Positions 26,801-35,326 of a stretch of DNA of 64,000 bases are shown one piece after another; position 1 is the first letter of the stretch, and every line of letters begins with the position of its first letter. The translations under genes and the position numbers were made by a program. Source of the stretch: Flavobacterium sp. SUN052 (GTDB lineage: Bacteria > Bacteroidota > Bacteroidia > Flavobacteriales > Flavobacteriaceae); contig NZ_JAPQNS010000004.1 in NCBI RefSeq assembly GCF_028867935.1, forward strand, positions 372,001-436,000, written 5' to 3'. The notes beneath the pieces are model-generated. The model ran no database searches and was not told where the DNA came from. It was given only the letters and a program-made list of their open reading frames with translations.

Positions 26801-29800
26801 AAACTTCGGCTTTACGGTCGATTTGAGCAAGACGCACTCGGCCATTCATACAACCGGCAATGATCGAACGAATTTGCAGGTGACTGGCAACCGGATCACA
26901 CCGACCGGAACGCCGATCAGCGGGCAATACACACGCCGAAACGCTATTGCTATTAATCCGAGCATTACGGTTCCTAATTACACGCCCGATGGGGATGGAT
27001 TTGGGGGCGTTGTTGTACAAAGTAACACCGTAACAATCGGGAGCAGTGGGTTAGCGAATTCGTTCAGGGCGGCTGTTCACTTTGATTTTGGCGGAGGGAC
27101 TGTCAGCGGTAATTCATTCACAGCTATCAACCATGATGTGATCAGTGTATTTGCCAATCAGGGAGACTTAACTATTCAAAATAACATTGCCGGAGGAGGG
27201 GGCATTCAGGTATCGGACCCTAATCCCAATGCGGGAGTCATCACGATTTCAGGTAATACGCTGGACGGGAACTTCGTGCAACCAACATCAGGTACGCTCG
27301 CGACGGGAGCACTCATGCGGATTCGTAACAACGGCATTTCGGGAACCAAAACACTGTTAATACAGAACAACACATTTAATAATCAACGCTGGGGAATATC
27401 TGCAGAGAACAACAGCAGTATTACAATTAGTGGTAATACGTTCAACCCTAATATGGCTGCTACTGATTTTCGGCATATTTCGATAAACACGAAGTTGATT
27501 GCAACCAACAGTGCCTCGTTGACCGATCCGCAAATGCAGACACTCAGTGCGCGCATTACGGGTAACACGTTCAACGCGACTTCGACACCCAACAGTGGTA
27601 CAGCACTGACCTTTTTTAACCACCGTATCCAAGGGGCGCAGCTCGGTTCTTTCACAGTGGGGGCATCGAGTAGTGTGAATACGTTTGCGGCCAACCTCAA
27701 CACGTTCGTTGCGCTGGACAACAGCACCGGGGCAAGTTCGGGCTATGTTGGTACCTTTAACGACTATGCCGGTATCCCATCTACAACGATGGGGCCGTGG
27801 ACAACTGACATTGACATTCGCAATAATCAGTTCGATATAGGTTCGGGGTTGCAACTACCCAGCACTTTTAATGCAATCCAGCGGCTTACATTAGAAACAA
27901 AGCTGTTTCATAAACCCGATGATATAACCGTCGGACGGCTTCTGTATTTCTTTCCTGTTCAGAATGTAACTCAGAATCTGTTCTACGAAACAATCCAATC
28001 GGCTGTTAATGCAGCTGATGCCAACGATGTCATTCTGGCCCCCGCTGGTACATACCCAGAAAGTGTGACTATCAATAAAGCATTGACGATTCTGGGCGCG
28101 CAGACAGGGGTTGACCCGAGATCTGTACGTTCTGGAGGGGAGTCAATTGTTATTGCGAATGGAAATCAAGCCAATTTATTTACGATTACGGCCAGTGGAG
28201 TAATTATCGATGGCTTTACAATTGACGGCGATGATCAGGCTGTAGTTGGTCCAGTAACCTTGGGAAGTGGAGGTAATAGTAATGCTTTGTACGGAATTCG
28301 TGCTATAGGAACTGTGAATAGTCTTTCTGTAGTAAATAATATTATTAAAAATGTATCGATAGGCATTCGTGGTGATGGTAGTTCTAGCGGAAACGTTGTT
28401 GCCCAAAATTCATTTGATGCAATTGGTGCATTTGATTTTGGGTATGCCATTACACTTAGGAATAACTTTTATACTAATGTCATAAATAACAAGATGACTA
28501 GAGTATGGACTGGTTTACATACGAATAATTTTAGTGGTGCAACAGGTCCTGCTTTCTGGTCATTTTCTGGTAATCAGGTTCAAAGTTATGCAGCAGGATT
28601 ATGCTATTGGCTTCAATACAACGGAGCAACTGGCTTGACGGTAAACAATAACCAGTTCAGTGCGGAATCGGGTGCTGTAACTAATAACTTCGGTATTTTG
28701 GCCGTGACTATACAGGATGCTGTTAGCCCTTCCTTCACCAATAATACGATTACAGGAACGGAGTATGGAATTGGTATTACGGGGTCTTCTACATCAAACA
28801 CGATTACGTTTGGAGCCACGAATAGTATTACGGGAACAACAAAGGCAGGGGTTTTATTAACAAATTTCTTGAACTTCAACCCAGTTGGAACATCGAATCT
28901 TGTTTATGGTCCTTCTTTTGCGACTCCTTCCAACATTCAGATCAATGGCCTTGCTATTATACCAGTAAATGGAGTCGGTATTCAAGTGACTGGAGCGTCA
29001 AATAGCAGTGTAAATACGACTCATACTGCAAACGCTATTGTTACCGGTAATACGCAAATAACAGGCACAGGAAACTTCACCGCTGTATCTATTAGCGGTC
29101 CGCAAGCTACGGCCAACATAACTGCCAATGCACAGTCATTCTCCGGCACTGGTGGAGGTGTAGGAGTTGACATCAACGGTGGACAGGCAAGCGTCACACA
29201 AAACAACATTCAGAGGTTTAGTCAGGGTATTAGGGTGAGCAACGGCGGGAGACTAACAGCGGCTACCAACAACTCGATCAACGCTGGTATGGTCGGGATT
29301 GCCTATAGTGCTGATGCCAATACTACTCAAGGCGCAGTTAATGAAAACGATTTGTCGGGTAACTCTGGTACTGCCGTTGACAATTTGCTTCCATCAACAA
29401 CCATCAATGCCGAGTGTAACTGGTATGGCACCGTTATTAATATAGCCAGCAAGGTTAGCAATAAGGTTGATTTTTCGCCTTTCCTAACTACCGGCACCGA
29501 TGACCAACCGGGTACCCCCGGCTTCCAGTCTGTACCTAACAGTTGCTCCTGCCCTCCACCTACGGCAATACTGAGCGGCACGAATGCCTGTGCTGGGGGA
29601 GTAGTGAACTTGTCGGCTACGCCCGGCTTTGGCACTAGCTACACATTTGTAAATAGCTCCAATGCGGTCATTGGAACCGGAGCAAACACCACAACGGTGT
29701 CGGTGCTGACAGCAGGAACGTACAATTTCTCTGTGATTGTCGGTGATTCTAATAGCTGTACTACGTCGGTCGGGACGAGCGTTACGGTTGAACCACAGCC

Positions 29801-32800
29801 AACACTCGGAACGGTAACGGTTGCGCTGGTTTGTGAAGGAAGTCCGGCTTCGGTTACGCTAACAGGACTGATTGTCAGTACGCAGCAATCGCTGTCGTAT
29901 GTCATTGGGGGTGGGGCTTCGCGCACGGCCACGGTAATGTCGGATGCGAGTGGTCAGGCCGTGTTCATGACCGACGTGCCCATAACGGCGGCTAACGCCA
30001 GCCAACCGTTGACGGTTACGGCCATTAACCTGACGAGTACGGGTTGCGGGCAGGTGTTCAACACAGGGGCCACGCTCCAGGTTAGTCCAATACCTGTTGT
30101 GAGTGTGGGTGCAGTTGGTTCAAACACAATTACCTGCAATAACGTGGTAACGCTAACGGCCACGAGTGGTTTGACGAGCTACACGTTTACCGGGCCGGGA
30201 ATGATTACGGCATCGGGTAATTCAGCTACGGTCAATCAGGGAGGCAGCTTCTCGGTAGTGGGCACTACGTCTGCCGGATGCCCAACTACGGTAGCTACCA
30301 CTACCGTACAAGCGAATACGGCTGCACCTTCGGTTGCTCTGAGCGGGACCAACGTGTGTTCGGGCCTGCCCATTGCTCTATCAGCTACGGCGGGGTTGAG
30401 CAGCTACACGTTTGTTGCTCCTTCGCCGGGTGTAGTATCTCTCAGCGGTAACCTGGCTACGGTGACGGGCCTAACTACGAGCGGCACGTACACCTTCACG
30501 GTGCTGGTGACGGCAGCCAATGGTTGCACCACCTCGGCTACGAGGAGTATAACCGTAAATGGTAATCCGACCGTTACTGCATCTAATAACAGCCCGCTTT
30601 GCGCGCCAACCGATTTAGGCAATCCGAATTTGACGCTCTCATCATCTGCTACAGGTACAGCTTTAACCTATCTCTGGTCTGGTCCTATTTCAATTCCGAA
30701 CAACACGGGTTTATTAGCAAACCTTCCCAATGGAATCAATACCTCAAGCCGGGCGGTTCTGGCCGTAGGTCCTTCTGCTACAGGTATCTACACGGTGGTT
30801 GTAACGAGCGGACAGGGTTGTACGGCTTCAGCAACCACTTCAGCTACGGTACACCGTTCGCCAACCCCCTCGCTGGTGGCATCCAGCCTTTGTTTACAGG
30901 CCCAGCCAGTGTTGACCGCCGGAGCCACCAACACTAATCCGGGCGACAATCTGCTCTATCAACTTGCCCTGAATGGCACGGTGATCTCGACTTCGACCAC
31001 CACAGCTACCAGTCTGACGTTTGCGGCTGCATCCAGTGGAACCTATAGCCTGTCTATTACCAACCTTACAGTGGGTAACTGTATGCGAAGCCCACTTCCG
31101 GTAATTATTCTGCCAGGCCCGGGTGCTCCAACTATTAGCAACACGACGGCTCAATTGACGGTTTGTGCCGGTCTAGGCGTGTCGGTCACGGCGGTTTGCC
31201 CGGGAGCTTCAATTATTAATCAATTGGTGCCGATAGTAAGCGGGGCGACTTCTGGAACCGGCTCTAACGGAACCACGGGGATTTATGTGTTCACCAGCCC
31301 CACAACGGCAGGTGTTTATGGATACTCGGTTATTTGCCGAAATACGCTGACAGGTTGTTTGAGCACAACGTACACGTCTGTCTCGGCAACGGTGAACGCC
31401 CGGCCTACGATCAGCAGCCTTACTAGTACCAGCATCAGTTGCGTGGGTAATACCACGGGCAGCTTCACTGTGGTGGCCACGGGAGGAACGGCTCCTTACA
31501 CCTTCTCGGCAAATGGCACAACGAACACGACCGGTATCTTCACGGGTCTTGTGGCAGGTACGTATCCCATCTCGGTGACCAATGCCGAAGGTTGCTCGCC
31601 CACGTCGGCAACGAGTGTAACTATCAATCAGCCGGCTTCGGCACCGAGCATCAATTCGTCGGCCATTACCCAGGTGTTGTGTAACGGCGGAACGGGTAGC
31701 CTGACGGTGGTTGCTACCGGTGGCAGCGGTTTGCTCAATTATACATTGAGTCCGGGTGGCACCATCAACCCAACCGGTATCTTCACCGGGCTTTCGGCGG
31801 GGAATTACACGGTGACAGTGGGCGATGCCAACGGCTGTCAGGTAGCCACGGGCACCTTGTCTGTCTCGCAACCGGCAGCGGCTTTAGTCATCTCGAACGT
31901 GGTGGCTGCTTCGGTGGCTTGTTCAGGAGCCGCAACGGGCACTGTCTCGGCCACGGCTGCGGGCGGCACTGCCCCCTACAGGTTTGTGCTTGGGGGCGTT
32001 GGCAGTAGCACCCTGATAGGTTCTCCGGTAAACTTTACGGCACTTGTAGGGGGAACTTATGCGCTGACCCTGACCGATGCTAACGGTTGCTCGGCTACGC
32101 AGGCCAGTATTTCAGTTGACCAACCCTCAGCCCTGAGTCTGTCGGCGCCCACCGTAACTACCGTTTCCTGTTCGGGTGGCAATAACGGGGCCATTGCGGT
32201 TGCTGCCTCGGGCGGCACAGCGGGTTATAGCTATTCACTCAACACAGGCATGAGCAACAGCACGGGTAGTTTTACGGGTCTTTCGGCTGGGAGCTACACG
32301 GTCACAGTAGCCGATGCGAACGGATGCACAATTGCTTCGGGAGCTATTTCGGTAGCCGGAGCCGGTTCGTTGCTGAGCCTGGGGGTTGCCCCATCGGCAA
32401 CCGCAGTTTGTGCAGGAACCACAGTGAGCCTCACGGCGATTGCGACGGGCGGCACAGGTGCGAAAACGTTTGTTTGGACGGGCGGCACCAGCCCGACAAA
32501 TACCTCGGTAGTATCGGCAGCTAACACACCGGGTATTGGATCTTATACGGTGGTCGTGAGCGATGCTAATGGCTGTACGGCCACGCAAACAGCGAGTGTC
32601 ACGGTTAACACTATCCCAACCGCCACTCTGTCGGGCCTGCCCAGCACGACTTTGAGTTGCGCTCAACCATCGGTAACGTTAGTAGCTGGTGGCGGTATGA
32701 GTTATGTGTTCACCAACAGCAGTGGCACACCCATCTCTTCAGCGGGCAACCAGGCATTGGTATCAGCCTCTGGAACATATTCGGTGATCGCCACCAGCAA

Positions 32801-33392
32801 CGGCTGTAGTAGCACAACGAGTATTGTGATCAGCCAGAACAATGTCATCTCGTCGGTGTCGATGGGTAACCCGGCGGCATCGTCGGCGGTGTGTGTGGGT
32901 GGGTCGGTTTCGGTGCCAGTAAGCGTGACCAACGCAACGGGTTTGCAGTGGTACAAAGACGGTGTAGTGGTGCCGGGTCAAACTTCGGCAACCCTAACGT
33001 TGGGTGGCATCCAGTCAAGTCAGGCCGGTAATTACCGGCTCGTAGCGACGGGTTTGTGCAACAGCCTGACGACCATTCCCGGTTTTACGCTGACGGTCAA
33101 CCCCGAACCTACAGTAACACTTGTTTTCAACAACAGCGCAACCGTAATGGGAACAGGCATCCCAACGATCACTATACCGGCGGGCTCGGAGCAAAGCTTT
33201 CAGGTGTTGGGTGGTATAAACTTTGTTCGTACCATTATTGTGGATCGGATTGGCGGGTATGAGATTCGCCAGGTAGATCAGAGCACAACAGGTATCTTCT
33301 CAGTCACCCGGCCAGGTCTATTTACCATAATTGTAACAAATAGCAACGGCTGTAGCCGGACTGTGCAGGGAGTGATTGTGGTTACGCCCTAA
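23814..33392 (+). CDS. Giant secreted protein: beta-helix modules plus Ig-like and SprB repeats
   Basis: A 3192-residue protein. An unusually long N-terminus precedes the signal hydrophobic core (about 51-68, TFAVLAFWLGSSGVVLG). Residues about 80-1910 form four right-handed beta-helix modules, each opened by a TIQ.A..A ... VTI.K.LTI.G segment (about 82, 510, 920 and 1385) and filled with NNTF/GNTF/NNTI turns. Modules 1 and 3 are clear duplicates, sharing a tail such as the GLKLP/GLQLP, HKPD and FYPV/FFPV stretch. From about 1911 to the end are Ig-like domains of the GTN.C.G type, with about four SprB-like repeats (about 2530-2870; VATGGTAPYTFS, TGIFTGLSAGNYTVTVGDANGC). No type IX sorting domain is evident at the C-terminus (RTVQGVIVVTP). 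A surface adhesin or polysaccharide-interacting role is the best inference. The stretch 28100-29000 is visibly more A+T-rich than its surroundings. Confidence 0.88.
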   Translation: MQSFLQLLFQRMQHWVNSETTLLPISSSSSVLLFNWYRLLARPLLLRQQTYLTFAVLAFWLGSSGVVLGQLVTNTTTSESFATIQAAIDDADTQNGHTLSVATGTYNEQVTIGKSLTIIGQGASSTVDLTGIVVTGKPTLFDVSADGVSIQSLHFNVDLSKLRSAIIFSGAAIDNVTLRNNIVDAYGTPAGSFGDRNAISINYGGNPTNYRTATGGVNSVLAVGNIINGTLPGSYFRAGIAVDEAGGVFDNNTIQTISQDIHIRFGSNGAITVTNNTFTGGGLELADQNAGAGTLTIANNTFDGAAGGVSSLRLKNNYTARPTIVSGNTFTGHNWGVSLENYQAITLDNNTFTPAASSTTYRHITVNTKEFSSASGFYAPVLSLTMTRNTFNGSTAISSGTAVAFYNQDNDSPTFGAFVLGTAGNENAFNSNLGNFITLDNGSGNVNPNATTAAPWGTDLNAINNKFDVGTGLKLPQTMTAAERTSLEVKLLHKPDVAALGLITFFYPVRNVTQNTFYNTIQVGINAANANDVLELLDYTFNERVTITKPLTVSGVSKMQTIIDGTGLTPQTADPGNNSGFLIATGVTNVTIRNLTVQNFAGSTPNTSAGIFAIGGNNNLIVTDIQSLSNVGGAGFYANGPVQSVTVNSSTFSGHTNVNGAARGIVIWNGFKQNIYITNNTVTNNNCCGIELQDGTASGVTIANNTVVNNGDNGIGLTGLMSGAGPNVISNNTITNCGRFGIEVKLPNGTGATSGDGSIVVENNQITFAASTTMNTRDHAGIAVFRRAYLVSENNVDVPTGVIVRNNTVDGYKQLSTAKIESEGFGIVIEGTNHTVTGNTVTNNDIGIQQQGGAHPNPNYVVNNAGDGNQNDGSSAGYFGRGNSPVACGNTVSGNTFSGNATTDTRNVGPGVGRSETVRNTSTGVIFCTIQSAVDAATAGQLLSASVGTFDELVTIPKALTIIGQGATSNVTFTGTVPGGALASLFTVSAADVAIQNFGFTVDLSKTHSAIHTTGNDRTNLQVTGNRITPTGTPISGQYTRRNAIAINPSITVPNYTPDGDGFGGVVVQSNTVTIGSSGLANSFRAAVHFDFGGGTVSGNSFTAINHDVISVFANQGDLTIQNNIAGGGGIQVSDPNPNAGVITISGNTLDGNFVQPTSGTLATGALMRIRNNGISGTKTLLIQNNTFNNQRWGISAENNSSITISGNTFNPNMAATDFRHISINTKLIATNSASLTDPQMQTLSARITGNTFNATSTPNSGTALTFFNHRIQGAQLGSFTVGASSSVNTFAANLNTFVALDNSTGASSGYVGTFNDYAGIPSTTMGPWTTDIDIRNNQFDIGSGLQLPSTFNAIQRLTLETKLFHKPDDITVGRLLYFFPVQNVTQNLFYETIQSAVNAADANDVILAPAGTYPESVTINKALTILGAQTGVDPRSVRSGGESIVIANGNQANLFTITASGVIIDGFTIDGDDQAVVGPVTLGSGGNSNALYGIRAIGTVNSLSVVNNIIKNVSIGIRGDGSSSGNVVAQNSFDAIGAFDFGYAITLRNNFYTNVINNKMTRVWTGLHTNNFSGATGPAFWSFSGNQVQSYAAGLCYWLQYNGATGLTVNNNQFSAESGAVTNNFGILAVTIQDAVSPSFTNNTITGTEYGIGITGSSTSNTITFGATNSITGTTKAGVLLTNFLNFNPVGTSNLVYGPSFATPSNIQINGLAIIPVNGVGIQVTGASNSSVNTTHTANAIVTGNTQITGTGNFTAVSISGPQATANITANAQSFSGTGGGVGVDINGGQASVTQNNIQRFSQGIRVSNGGRLTAATNNSINAGMVGIAYSADANTTQGAVNENDLSGNSGTAVDNLLPSTTINAECNWYGTVINIASKVSNKVDFSPFLTTGTDDQPGTPGFQSVPNSCSCPPPTAILSGTNACAGGVVNLSATPGFGTSYTFVNSSNAVIGTGANTTTVSVLTAGTYNFSVIVGDSNSCTTSVGTSVTVEPQPTLGTVTVALVCEGSPASVTLTGLIVSTQQSLSYVIGGGASRTATVMSDASGQAVFMTDVPITAANASQPLTVTAINLTSTGCGQVFNTGATLQVSPIPVVSVGAVGSNTITCNNVVTLTATSGLTSYTFTGPGMITASGNSATVNQGGSFSVVGTTSAGCPTTVATTTVQANTAAPSVALSGTNVCSGLPIALSATAGLSSYTFVAPSPGVVSLSGNLATVTGLTTSGTYTFTVLVTAANGCTTSATRSITVNGNPTVTASNNSPLCAPTDLGNPNLTLSSSATGTALTYLWSGPISIPNNTGLLANLPNGINTSSRAVLAVGPSATGIYTVVVTSGQGCTASATTSATVHRSPTPSLVASSLCLQAQPVLTAGATNTNPGDNLLYQLALNGTVISTSTTTATSLTFAAASSGTYSLSITNLTVGNCMRSPLPVIILPGPGAPTISNTTAQLTVCAGLGVSVTAVCPGASIINQLVPIVSGATSGTGSNGTTGIYVFTSPTTAGVYGYSVICRNTLTGCLSTTYTSVSATVNARPTISSLTSTSISCVGNTTGSFTVVATGGTAPYTFSANGTTNTTGIFTGLVAGTYPISVTNAEGCSPTSATSVTINQPASAPSINSSAITQVLCNGGTGSLTVVATGGSGLLNYTLSPGGTINPTGIFTGLSAGNYTVTVGDANGCQVATGTLSVSQPAAALVISNVVAASVACSGAATGTVSATAAGGTAPYRFVLGGVGSSTLIGSPVNFTALVGGTYALTLTDANGCSATQASISVDQPSALSLSAPTVTTVSCSGGNNGAIAVAASGGTAGYSYSLNTGMSNSTGSFTGLSAGSYTVTVADANGCTIASGAISVAGAGSLLSLGVAPSATAVCAGTTVSLTAIATGGTGAKTFVWTGGTSPTNTSVVSAANTPGIGSYTVVVSDANGCTATQTASVTVNTIPTATLSGLPSTTLSCAQPSVTLVAGGGMSYVFTNSSGTPISSAGNQALVSASGTYSVIATSNGCSSTTSIVISQNNVISSVSMGNPAASSAVCVGGSVSVPVSVTNATGLQWYKDGVVVPGQTSATLTLGGIQSSQAGNYRLVATGLCNSLTTIPGFTLTVNPEPTVTLVFNNSATVMGTGIPTITIPAGSEQSFQVLGGINFVRTIIVDRIGGYEIRQVDQSTTGIFSVTRPGLFTIIVTNSNGCSRTVQGVIVVTP

Positions 33393-33426
33393 TAAATCCT
33401 GAACAAGGTTGCAGATAAGTAAATTA

Positions 33427-33474
33427 AACTGCCCATTTCACTGATTCTTGTGGAAGATGGGCAGTTCAATTTTA
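33427..33474 (+). terminator. Terminator after the giant gene
   Basis: AACTGCCCAT (33427-33436) pairs with ATGGGCAGTT (33456-33465), and the stem can extend inward; CAATTTT follows. It lies 34 bases after the giant gene's stop codon. Confidence 0.75.
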
Positions 33475-33513
33475 AGCCCCGTTATAATAAGTACAAACTA
33501 TAAACACGAAGTT

Positions 33514-33549
33514 AAGTCGCTCTTTCAGCAATGAGAGAGCGACTTTTTT
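33514..33549 (+). terminator. Second strong terminator, upstream of the MarR-GNAT gene
   Basis: AAGTCGCTCT (33514-33523) pairs with AGAGCGACTT (33536-33545) and runs into TTTTTT. It is the second hairpin after the giant gene and only 55 bases before the next ATG, so it either backs up the first terminator or could attenuate the next gene if transcription starts upstream of it. Confidence 0.8.
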
Positions 33550-33567
33550 GCTTATATCTGAAAAGAA

Positions 33568-33591
33568 TGTAAACTTGCGTAAGTTCTTACA
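33568..33591. promoter_or_regulatory. Palindromic operator candidate for the MarR-GNAT gene
   Basis: A nested palindrome: AACTTGCGTAAGTT in the middle (33572-33585) with TGTAA at 33568-33572 and TTACA at 33587-33591 outside. It ends 13 bases before the ATG, the position expected for autoregulation by a MarR-type repressor. Confidence 0.5.
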
Positions 33592-33604
33592 TAACTACTT
33601 CTAC

Positions 33605-34567
33605 ATGACAACAATTTACGACGAAATGGGTAAAATGGCGATGGGGAGCCGACTCAGGCGGTTGGCTGAATCGTTTACTGAGGAGAACCGAGCGGTGTAT
33701 ACTGAAAACGGTATTCCTTTGGAACCCCGCTGGTTCCCGGTTTTATATGCACTTTGGAAAAAGACTGATGCTGCAAAACCTGGTATGACCACCACCGAGA
33801 TTGCAGAGTGGATTGGGCATAGTCACGCATCAGTCAGTCAGATTGTGAAAGAGATGACAAAAAACGAGCTGATGGAAACCGTAAAAAGCGAAGCCGATGC
33901 TCGTTGCAGTCATTTGAGTTTATCGGCAAAGGCGCGCCAAATGCTACCCGCTCTGGAAAACCAACTGGCCGATGTAGAAGCGGCTGTGGAACAACTACAG
34001 CGCGAATCACAATTCGATTTGTTCAGGGCCATCACCGAAATGGAGTACCTGCTGGAGCAGAAAAGCCTGTTCGACCGGGTGCGGGAGCAACGCAAACTGC
34101 GCGAAAGCCGCGACGTAGTACTAATTGATTATACGCCTGAATACCACAATGATTTCCGGCAACTCAACCATGAGTGGATTACAAAGCACTTCCGGCTCGA
34201 AGAAAGCGATCATCTAGCTCTCGATCACCCCGATGAGAAGATTCTGAAACCCGGCGGATACATTTGTTTAGCGACGTATAGAGGAGAGGTTGTCGGGACC
34301 TGTGCCCTTATTAAACTGGGCGATGACCGCTACGAATTAGCGAAGATGGCCGTTACCGAGCGCGCCCAGGGCAAAAATATTGGCTATTTATTAGGTTTGC
34401 ACTGCTTGCAAAAAGCTCGTGAAATGGGAGGCCGCGCCGTATTTTTGGAGAGCAACACAAAGCTGAAACCCGCTATCACCCTGTACCACAAATTAGGTTT
34501 TCAGAAAATTGTGGGACCACCATCGCCCTACGAACGAGCTAACATTCAAATGGAAGTAAGCCTGTAA
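33605..34567 (+). CDS. MarR-type HTH regulator fused to a GNAT acetyltransferase
   Basis: A 320-residue bifunctional protein. The N-terminal half (about 1-150) is a MarR winged helix (RWFPVLYALWKK, MTTTEIAEWIGHSHASVSQIVKEM, NELMETVKSEADARCSHLSLS). The C-terminal half (about 158-320) is a GNAT domain with the acetyl-CoA loop region YELAKMAVTERAQGKNIGYLLG, then LESNTKLKPAITLYHKLGF. The frame also opens at a TTG (33548), but that codon lies inside the terminator's T tract, so the ATG at 33605 is chosen. It precedes a second GNAT gene by 12 bases. Such fusions probably couple acetylation of a metabolite or antibiotic-like compound to gene control; the substrate is unknown. Confidence 0.9.
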   Translation: MTTIYDEMGKMAMGSRLRRLAESFTEENRAVYTENGIPLEPRWFPVLYALWKKTDAAKPGMTTTEIAEWIGHSHASVSQIVKEMTKNELMETVKSEADARCSHLSLSAKARQMLPALENQLADVEAAVEQLQRESQFDLFRAITEMEYLLEQKSLFDRVREQRKLRESRDVVLIDYTPEYHNDFRQLNHEWITKHFRLEESDHLALDHPDEKILKPGGYICLATYRGEVVGTCALIKLGDDRYELAKMAVTERAQGKNIGYLLGLHCLQKAREMGGRAVFLESNTKLKPAITLYHKLGFQKIVGPPSPYERANIQMEVSL

Positions 34568-34579
34568 ACCCAGTGCCCA

Positions 34580-35098
34580 ATGACACCTTCACTGACTGAA
34601 AAACGTACATTGCCTGATGTCTCAATCCGCCATGACATTCGCCCCGGCGATTTGGGAGCGGTTATTCGGTATCATGGCCTGTGGTATGCCCCTGAATTTC
34701 GATACAACTACCAGTTTGAGGGGTATGTAGCGCAGACAATCGGTGAGTTTGCTGCTGCTTACTCTCCCGACCGGGACCGCCTGTGGATTGCCGAAACTGA
34801 GGTTGAGTTTGTGGGCTCTATTGCTATTGTTGAACGGCCCAATAACCGCGCTCAACTTCGGTGGTTCTTGTTACACGAACAACATAGAGGACAAGGTCTG
34901 GGGAAACGTATGGTCGATCTGGCGCTCGATTTTTGCCGCCAAAAAGGTTTCGACTCTGTGTATTTGCTAACCACCAGCGATCAAAAAACGGCCCATCACC
35001 TTTACTTGCGGGTTGGTTTCGGGCTGATTGAAGAAAAAGAACCAACGATAGTTTGGGGGCAGACTATTCGAGAGCAACGCTATGAACTTACTTTTTAA
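34580..35098 (+). CDS. GNAT family N-acetyltransferase
   Basis: A 172-residue stand-alone GNAT. The acetyl-CoA-binding motif A reads LRWFLLHEQHRGQGLGKRMV, with the R/Q-G-x-G core, and the C-terminal part LTTSDQKTAHHLYLRVGFGLIEEKE is typical for the fold. It begins 12 bases after the MarR-GNAT fusion and is probably on the same transcript. Sequence alone does not show whether it acts on a small molecule or a protein. It resembles the acetyltransferase half of its neighbour only at the usual family motifs, so the pair is not a recent duplication. Confidence 0.88.
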   Translation: MTPSLTEKRTLPDVSIRHDIRPGDLGAVIRYHGLWYAPEFRYNYQFEGYVAQTIGEFAAAYSPDRDRLWIAETEVEFVGSIAIVERPNNRAQLRWFLLHEQHRGQGLGKRMVDLALDFCRQKGFDSVYLLTTSDQKTAHHLYLRVGFGLIEEKEPTIVWGQTIREQRYELTF

Positions 35099-35326
35099 GC
35101 AGACGACCTGTTTTTGAAAGTTCTTGATAAAAGTCAATTTTTACCAAAAATCAGATAGCTCCTCGTATTTATGGTTCGGCTAACTTGCAACCATCTTTTA
35201 TAGCCTGCTGTTCAGCAACTAAAATCCCCTTCCGTTTCAATAGGCATTGTTTTATAGGCCTTTGCTTTCTCTCTATTCCGTTTTTTTAAGGTTCAGACAG
35301 TAGTCCTGTCAACCGACTAACTTGTA

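Noticed and set aside
24060..29400. Short recurring AATAACAC/ACGTTTA strings that might be a CRISPR or tandem repeat array
   Set aside because: They encode NNT and NTF turns of the beta-helix in frame, with irregular spacing and no identical direct repeats.
31209..31871. A 220-codon open frame antisense to the giant protein gene
   Set aside because: The translation is Arg/Thr/Cys-biased low-complexity sequence typical of the complement of Gly/Thr/Ala repeats; no motif.
33548..33604. TTG start for the MarR-GNAT gene
   Set aside because: It lies in the T tract of a strong terminator and upstream of the operator-like palindrome; the ATG at 33605 starts where MarR homology begins.
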